From Acidobacteriota bacterium (GTDB lineage Bacteria; Acidobacteriota; Terriglobia; Acidiferrales; UBA7541): 36,636 bases of DNA. Position 1 is the stretch's first letter. The number at the start of each line of letters is the position of its first letter. Below the pieces are notes generated by a model. That model was not told the DNA's origin. It made no database searches and was given only the letters and a program-made list of their open reading frames with translations. Below, one piece after another: positions 31,506 through 36,636 of this stretch. A program made the position numbers and the translations under genes. The DNA is taken from assembly GCA_003223215.1 (NCBI GenBank), contig QHYH01000140.1, positions 1-36,636 on the forward strand. The letters are read 5' to 3'.

Positions 31506-33212
31506 CTACTCCCTTTTGCTTTGCTCCGGCATGCGCCAAGCAGGTAACAAGAAGTCGCCGAGCAGATCCGTTTCGGGGACCGAGGAAGTCTCAGCAGATG
31601 TCTCGGCGTACTTTGCGGCGTTCTTTGTATCGCCGATCCGTCGGTATGCTTGACTGAGCAGCCGCTGCGCCTGGGCATTTCCCGGAGCCAGTCGGACCGC
31701 CTCACTGAGTGCGGCAATCGCTTCGCCGATCCGCCCAACAGCCAACGTGCTTTTTCCGAGGCCTAAGTTCGCTTCGGAGCTATCCGGATTCAGGCGCAGC
31801 GCTTCTTGGAAGGCAGTGATTGCTTCAGTGCGCTTTGCTGCGCGATCGAGAGACAGACCCAAGAAATAATTGATCAAGAAATTTGAGCCGATTCTCTCTC
31901 GTGCGGCAGAAAGCTCACTGACGGCATCTTCTGCTCGACCCTCACGGAGCAACACCTGCGCCAGCCCTATGTAACTAGTGGGCAGGGGATCACCAGCGTC
32001 GGCCAGAGAGCGAAACACTCTCTCCGCGTCATGGTACTGCCCCGCCGCCAGACTCGCGGCTCCAAGACGGAGCTGCAATACGTATGAATTGGGGTTTGCC
32101 GCAATACCTTTTTCTGCTGCTGAAATCGCCTCAGCGTAGCGGCCCAGTTCCATCAACTCACGAGTCAGATTCAGCCAGCCTTCTTCTCGGTGGGGATCCA
32201 GTGTTGCCGCCTGCCGTAGCGCTTCAACTGCGAGGGTGCCGTGTCCAAGCCGGGCATACGCCAGGCCTACCAGAGACCACGCGGGAGCCATCTCATTAGG
32301 CTTCGCCTTGCTTTTGCGCAGCAGTTCAAGGTGGGAGTTGCCTTGCTCGACGGCCTGTTCCGCCCTCCCGGATAGAAGATAAGCCAAAGCAAGGTCGAAT
32401 TGCACCCAAGATCCCGAGCCGGCGAGCTGTCGTGTGCTTGACTTTGTGAGAAGTTCGATGGCTTTTGCATTCTGTTGAACATTCAGAAGAAGGGAGGCGA
32501 CACGCGCGGATTGGGTGTCATCGAGGGGAAGCTTCAGTAATTCATTTAGTGGTTCGCACGCGTCTGCTCGCTTTCCAATCGCTTCGTATCCTGTTGCGAC
32601 CTGGATCAAGAAGTCCGGATCGGCGGGCCATGACACGCCAGGTAGCTTTAGTTCTCGAAGGGCCTCCGTGAATTGCTGTGTGTCTAGCTGTACACGCCCG
32701 AGATAGTAATGCGCGAAAGAATCATCCGGGAACAGGCTGACCGCGCGTGTCAAAGCTTCTCGAGCTTCGCCGTACCGGCGCTCCGTCCAACGCAGAAATC
32801 CCAGATTTCGGTAAGCATCCTTGTTTTTCGGCTCCAAGCGTATCGCTTCTTGGTACTCTGCCGCAGCTTCCTCGTTTCTGCCGAGTTGGGCGAGAACAAT
32901 TCCCCGGAAATTGCGCACATTTGCATCAGTCGGATAGCGCTGTTCTGCTGCGGTGAAGGCGTCAAGCGCTTCGTCCAGGCGGTGCTGTTTCAAAGCGTTC
33001 AAACCTTTGAGAACTGAGTCTTCTTGAGAGATTGAGGAAGCGGGGGGAGTTTGAGAATAAGCGGGCGTCAGACTTAAGGTAAAACAGAGAGACACAATGA
33101 AAGCGGATAAAGCGGCGCAAACGGGGGCAAACATCAGGCGCCGAAGCCAACCCTGATCCTTAAGTCTGTCCGAACTGAGACAGAGGAAAATACCTTCAAT
33201 GTATCCAATCAT
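31506..33212 (-). CDS. Exported TPR-repeat protein (third gene of TPR operon)
   Basis: A 568-aa protein with an N-terminal membrane/signal segment (about 25-54: FAPVCAALSAFIVSLCFTLSLTPAYSQ) preceded by a hydrophilic stretch, then TPR repeats through about 540. Typical units include GLNALKQHRLDEALDAF, YRNLGFLRWTERRYGEA, AWSLVGLAYARLGHGTLAVEALRQA and ANLGLGKSTLAVGRIGEAIAALSEA. Such proteins act as scaffolds for protein-protein contacts in the periplasm or at the inner membrane. The ATG at 33212 begins 15 bp after the upstream TPR gene; an internal Met at 33134 would give a cleaner signal peptide. It is the last gene of the operon, and its stop is followed at once by integrase relics, so its original C-terminus may have been altered. 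Confidence 0.85.
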   Translation of the reverse strand: MIGYIEGIFLCLSSDRLKDQGWLRRLMFAPVCAALSAFIVSLCFTLSLTPAYSQTPPASSISQEDSVLKGLNALKQHRLDEALDAFTAAEQRYPTDANVRNFRGIVLAQLGRNEEAAAEYQEAIRLEPKNKDAYRNLGFLRWTERRYGEAREALTRAVSLFPDDSFAHYYLGRVQLDTQQFTEALRELKLPGVSWPADPDFLIQVATGYEAIGKRADACEPLNELLKLPLDDTQSARVASLLLNVQQNAKAIELLTKSSTRQLAGSGSWVQFDLALAYLLSGRAEQAVEQGNSHLELLRKSKAKPNEMAPAWSLVGLAYARLGHGTLAVEALRQAATLDPHREEGWLNLTRELMELGRYAEAISAAEKGIAANPNSYVLQLRLGAASLAAGQYHDAERVFRSLADAGDPLPTSYIGLAQVLLREGRAEDAVSELSAARERIGSNFLINYFLGLSLDRAAKRTEAITAFQEALRLNPDSSEANLGLGKSTLAVGRIGEAIAALSEAVRLAPGNAQAQRLLSQAYRRIGDTKNAAKYAETSAETSSVPETDLLGDFLLPAWRMPEQSKRE

Positions 33213-33227
33213 TCTTAGTTGTGCTTT

Positions 33228-35255
33228 TCACTCACGAGCCCATTTTTCGATTTGGCCCAGCCGCTCCGTTTGCTTTTCGAGCTTGCTGTGGGACTCCCTG
33301 TTCAAAGCGATGGACACTTCAAATTCGCGAGCGGCCTTTTCTTTTTCCCCCATCGCCTGATAGGCGCGGGCGAGTTTGTAATGAACGGAGCCATCATGGT
33401 CACTCGCGAGAGCGATGCGGAATTCCGCTGCTGCCTTTTCGTATTGGTGCAGTTCGGACCAAGCTGTTCCTACGTCGCGATGGAAGTCTGGATTATGGGG
33501 TTCTAGAGCACTTGCTTGCGTTAGATAGGTGAGGGCCTTCTCAGGCTGATGGTCGAGAAGGTAGGTATCACCGAGTTCGTTAAGCGCCCCAGGATGTCGG
33601 GAATTAATTCTCAGTTCGATCTCAAATTCCTCACGAGCCTCTTTCACCTTGACATCCTTCCAAAACACATGCCCCAGGCTGTAATGCAAGTTGGGGAGTG
33701 AAGGCTTCAGAGCAATGGCCGCGCGGTACTCTTCGATGGCATTGCCATCCTCATTCTTGGCGGCAGCCAAGTCACCGAGGAGTTGATGCATGCGGTAAGA
33801 ATTGGCATCTACCTGATATAGCTTCAAATATGCAGCGGTGGCCAGCCTCTCGTAGCATCGCGCCCGCAAGTAGGCTGCTTCGGAGGAATTTCTGTCCGGT
33901 ATCTCCAGTTTCGAAAGAACATCGAGGGCGCCTTCGCAAGCCCCTATCTCGAATAATGCGCTGGCTATCTGAAGCCGAAAGTCAGCCGGCGAGGCGGTCT
34001 CCAAGACTTGAGTTGCACAAGTTTTGACATTGGAATATTGCTCTTTCTCAAGCATTTCGCGGAGCTTATCCGGCAAGCAAACGCTCTGGCCGTCCGTATT
34101 TGTGGCGGTGAGATTTGCCTGGGCGAATTCAGCAGCAACCTTTTCGGTATCGCCATTCTGAGCGGCGAGGAAAGCGAGTACAAAATGTGCGGCACGAGTG
34201 TGACGATTTTCTAAGTCCAGAGAAACTTTCTCCAGGTTTTTCCGTACATCCTCCGGAAGTTGATCAAACACGGCATCTCCTAAACCAGCTTCCTGGAGCC
34301 CAAGAATTCTCTCCGCCTGCCGTGCATCGGTGTTCAGGGCTCGATCCCAATCCTGTAGCGATCCCGCCAGGTCACCTTGAATGAGTTTCACTTCCGCGCG
34401 ACGTACAACTGCTCGAAGGCTGTAGGGGTAGAGCCTCAGTTCTTCCTCAAATTCATCGGCGGCCCGCTTCACCTTGCCTTGTCGCAAAAGCACTTCGCCC
34501 AACTCGAGGTGCACGCCGCGGGTGTTGGGAGAAGCCGCCACCGCATTCTGGAAGTGCAAGACAGTCGTGGGCCACTCATTCGTTGAGGAGTAGCTTTCCG
34601 CTAACAATTGTTCGGCCCGTGCAGAACCGGGGGCTATCTTTTGCAATGCCGTGACTTGAAGCTTTCCCAGTTGTTCGAATGCGTGACCCAAGAGGTAAAG
34701 CGAATCCACGTTATCGGGCTGCAGCTCGAGAGCCTTCTGAAGGGATGCAATTTCGGCATGAATCTCGCCTAACATCTCCTGTGCCGTGGCCAGCCAGGAA
34801 AAAATGTCCGGTCGATTTGGTTCTGCTAGTGCGGCTGTCTTCAAGTACGGAATTGCCTTTTGTGCGTCTCCGTTCCTGCAATAGTCGACTCCGAGGAAGA
34901 AGTTTGCGCCAGTCAATGCCGGCTTGAGTGTGATTGCGCGGTGAAACTCCGTCATCGCCTCAGGAATGCGGTCCTGAAGCTGATAGACAAGGCCAAGATT
35001 CATGTGGACCTCGGCAAAATCGGGCTTGAGGGCTAGGACGGCCTTGTACTCTCGCTCCGCGGTGCTATAGTCCTGGCTTTTTTCGGCCGCCTGCGCAGAG
35101 CCAAAGTGTTCCTCCCACCCGGACGGATGGCGCGCGTGCGAGGATGCTGTTTGCGCCGGCATCCGCATGGAACCCACAACCATCAAGGCGCACGCCGCAA
35201 TCAGACAACGCGCAAACAGTGCGAAAAGTCCTAGTCTGTTTGACGAGATATTCAT
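33228..35255 (-). CDS. Exported TPR-repeat protein (second gene of TPR operon)
   Basis: About 675 aa. The ATG at 35255 is preferred over a longer frame to 35294 because it gives a compact signal peptide (MNISSNRLGLFALFARCLIA, cleavage after PAQTA) and GGGGA lies upstream. Many TPRs follow, for example AEREYKAVLALKPDFAEVHM, NLGLVYQLQDRIPEAMTEFH and SLGHVFWKDVKVKEAREEFE. A less regular middle (about 300-440) with scattered Cys residues may be a degenerate repeat region. The protein sits 42 bp after the first TPR gene and 15 bp before the third, so all three are probably one transcript. No catalytic domain is present, so a structural or adaptor role in the envelope is the best guess. Confidence 0.87.
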   Translation of the reverse strand: MNISSNRLGLFALFARCLIAACALMVVGSMRMPAQTASSHARHPSGWEEHFGSAQAAEKSQDYSTAEREYKAVLALKPDFAEVHMNLGLVYQLQDRIPEAMTEFHRAITLKPALTGANFFLGVDYCRNGDAQKAIPYLKTAALAEPNRPDIFSWLATAQEMLGEIHAEIASLQKALELQPDNVDSLYLLGHAFEQLGKLQVTALQKIAPGSARAEQLLAESYSSTNEWPTTVLHFQNAVAASPNTRGVHLELGEVLLRQGKVKRAADEFEEELRLYPYSLRAVVRRAEVKLIQGDLAGSLQDWDRALNTDARQAERILGLQEAGLGDAVFDQLPEDVRKNLEKVSLDLENRHTRAAHFVLAFLAAQNGDTEKVAAEFAQANLTATNTDGQSVCLPDKLREMLEKEQYSNVKTCATQVLETASPADFRLQIASALFEIGACEGALDVLSKLEIPDRNSSEAAYLRARCYERLATAAYLKLYQVDANSYRMHQLLGDLAAAKNEDGNAIEEYRAAIALKPSLPNLHYSLGHVFWKDVKVKEAREEFEIELRINSRHPGALNELGDTYLLDHQPEKALTYLTQASALEPHNPDFHRDVGTAWSELHQYEKAAAEFRIALASDHDGSVHYKLARAYQAMGEKEKAAREFEVSIALNRESHSKLEKQTERLGQIEKWARE

Positions 35256-35297
35256 GAGGATCGCATCCCCGCCATACTTAGTTGAAATTGGCAAGAC

Positions 35298-36419
35298 TCA
35301 GTTTTGTGGCGTGTTGCGAGCAGACTTATCCTTTTCCAGCTTTGCAAGCCTTTCAAACTCTGCAAACTCTTTCGCGCTTTGTTCGGGCTCCTTAAGATCC
35401 CGGTAAATCTGAGCCAGGAGGTAATGGGGCTCAGGCGCTTGTGAATCCGCCTCGATGGCTGCTATCAGTTCTAGCTTCGCTTTTTGGAAGTTGCCCTGAC
35501 CGCGGTAACATTTCCCGAGCAAAACGTGCAGTTGCGGCAGAGTTGGCTGCCCTTTCTCAGCCACGCGCAAATATCCGAGCGCTTCTGAATATTGATGATC
35601 GTCTACCGCGATGTCACCCAAATAGAGATTGGTCAAGGAGTCGTTAGGATTTTCCTTTAAGGCCAGCAGGAACTCGTTTTTTGCCGACTCCTTCTGGTGT
35701 TGGACCCAGTAGGCAACTCCAATTGCATAATGAATTCCCGTAGCATCTGGGCGCTTAACAAGCGCTGTCTGGTATTCCTTAATGGCTTCTGCATAGCGCT
35801 CTTCTTCGGTATGGAACTCTCCCATCAGCACGTGCAACTGAAAAGCATCGGGATCCAGAGATTTGAGCCGGTCGATTACCTGGATCGAGGCATTTTTGTA
35901 CATGCGAGCCAGCTGATAAAGAGCGTCTGCGTCATCAGGGTTTTCTGCAACGGCTCGATTAAATTGTGACATCGCCTCTTCTGCACGGCCCGCGGACTGA
36001 AGCGCCAAGCCCAGATAATAGCGGCAACGCGGATGCGGGTTCTCGCTCGCAAGTTCCGTTTCAAAGCTCTGGATGGCCTGGTTGAAATCGTTTTCACCGA
36101 GGTAAGACACACCGAGGAAAAAATTCACCCCGGAGTATCGTGGGTCGTGAGCAAGGACTTGCTTAAAGTGTGCAATCGATTCGGGAAATTTCACCTCTGT
36201 CTGTTCCAGGATGCCCAGGCGTTTCAGAACCTCTGGATTCCCGGGAGCAAGCTCAAGGGCTTGCAGATATATACGCTCTGCCGCTCCATAATCACCCTTC
36301 ATTTCCAGCGCGTGAGCCTGGTCAAGCTGAGGGGCAAAGTTCGCTTGCGCCTGCGTGCTCAAAGACCTGAACAAAATAGCGGCAAGGAAAAAGGCGAGGA
36401 CTGGCCAAGGCCTCCTCAT
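35298..36419 (-). CDS. Exported TPR-repeat protein (first gene of TPR operon)
   Basis: About 373 aa. A signal peptide (MRRPWPVLAFFLAAILFRSL, cleavage after QAQA) is followed by about nine TPR units, such as HALEMKGDYGAAERIYLQAL, VNFFLGVSYLGENDFNQAIQ and YYLGLALQSAGRAEEAMSQF. The ATG at 36419 is used, but a TTG at 36452 has a better-spaced AGGAG (eight bases) and would add 11 residues; the true start is therefore uncertain. It is the promoter-proximal gene and is divergent from the cobalamin riboswitch that begins about 60-100 bp away. The phrases VNFFLGVSYLGEN and ANFFLGVDYCRNG link it to the second TPR protein, consistent with tandem duplication. Confidence 0.87.
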   Translation of the reverse strand: MRRPWPVLAFFLAAILFRSLSTQAQANFAPQLDQAHALEMKGDYGAAERIYLQALELAPGNPEVLKRLGILEQTEVKFPESIAHFKQVLAHDPRYSGVNFFLGVSYLGENDFNQAIQSFETELASENPHPRCRYYLGLALQSAGRAEEAMSQFNRAVAENPDDADALYQLARMYKNASIQVIDRLKSLDPDAFQLHVLMGEFHTEEERYAEAIKEYQTALVKRPDATGIHYAIGVAYWVQHQKESAKNEFLLALKENPNDSLTNLYLGDIAVDDHQYSEALGYLRVAEKGQPTLPQLHVLLGKCYRGQGNFQKAKLELIAAIEADSQAPEPHYLLAQIYRDLKEPEQSAKEFAEFERLAKLEKDKSARNTPQN

Positions 36420-36512
36420 TGCTCCAAAGCCTTTTCCGTGCGCGTGTCTCAAACCGCAAACTCCTCATGAACGCGGTGGAATTCAAGAAGTATACCAATC
36501 TGAAAGATGGAA

Positions 36513-36636
36513 TTGCTCCGAAAAGACACCGCGCAAAACATTAACGAATTCGGCGAACGGTAACGAGCGTAGTTGAATTCGGTGCCCCCGCAACTGTGCG
36601 AGCGGATGAGGGCTTCAAACCAAATGCTTTCCGGAA
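36513..36636 (+). promoter_or_regulatory. Cobalamin (AdoCbl) riboswitch, truncated by window end
   Basis: The top strand contains GGTGCCCCCGCAACTGTG (36581-36598), the most conserved core of cobalamin riboswitches (B12 box region, consensus GYCCCCGCAACTGT). Upstream GAATTCGGCGAA and TTGAATTCGGTG supply the preceding pairing strands, and downstream GCGG, TGAGGGC and CAAACCAAATGC fit the following helices. The 5' boundary is approximate, and the 3' part and the regulated gene lie beyond the window. The riboswitch reads rightward, so the controlled gene (often a TonB-dependent B12 receptor, a B12-synthesis gene or a B12-independent isoenzyme) is not in this sequence. Repression at high adenosylcobalamin is the usual outcome. 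Confidence 0.85.

Overview
The window looks like a chromosomal stretch of an acidobacterium (Acidobacteriota, probably Terriglobia, Koribacter/Solibacter-like). The main evidence is four large ABC-type permeases of the acidobacterial duplicated orphan permease (ADOP) family, each with two MacB/FtsX modules, no ATPase gene nearby, and PadR-family regulators beside them. This pairing is a hallmark of that phylum. The DNA is GC-rich, and the other genes (PQQ dehydrogenase with a fused cytochrome c, Oar-like TonB-dependent receptor, exported TPR proteins) fit a soil acidobacterium. No rRNA, tRNA, CRISPR array or intact prophage was seen.

Layout. 61-8749: leftward operon padR - adop3 - adop2 - adop1. 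8771-13560: a plastic island with a higBA toxin-antitoxin pair, an unidentified ORF whose start lies in insertion-sequence (IS) DNA, an IS3 remnant, and relics of a prolyl oligopeptidase, a DUF6788 protein and an rve transposase. 13587-17034: a mannonate dehydratase-like enolase-superfamily protein with a twin-arginine leader and a cytochrome c-PQQ dehydrogenase. 17356-20707: relics of a transposase and a Ser/Thr kinase, then a rightward padR-adop4 operon. 21134-22858: a small membrane protein and an SPFH/band-7 protein. 23201-27690: two secreted alpha/beta hydrolases, a small exported HExxH protein, and a class 3 lipase flanked by relics of one IS family. 28317-30914: TonB-dependent receptor. 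30980-31489: two abutting tyrosine-recombinase fragments. 31506-36419: leftward operon of three exported TPR proteins. 36513-36636: start of a rightward cobalamin riboswitch cut by the window edge.

How the parts relate. The two padR-adop operons are probably self-contained regulatory/efflux units. A hairpin-bearing tail recurs after three of the four adop genes, and the first ~85 codons are nearly shared by adop1-3 although the rest diverges. This suggests the adop units spread and recombine as cassettes. The ManD-like and PQQ genes could form a periplasmic sugar or sugar-acid oxidation module. The TPR operon next to the TonB receptor is compatible with envelope-associated uptake, but that is inference. 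The most interesting items are the conserved adop tail element with compensatory stem changes, the apparently leaderless higBA promoter-operator, the exported ManD homologue, the cobalamin riboswitch, and the dense set of gene relics.
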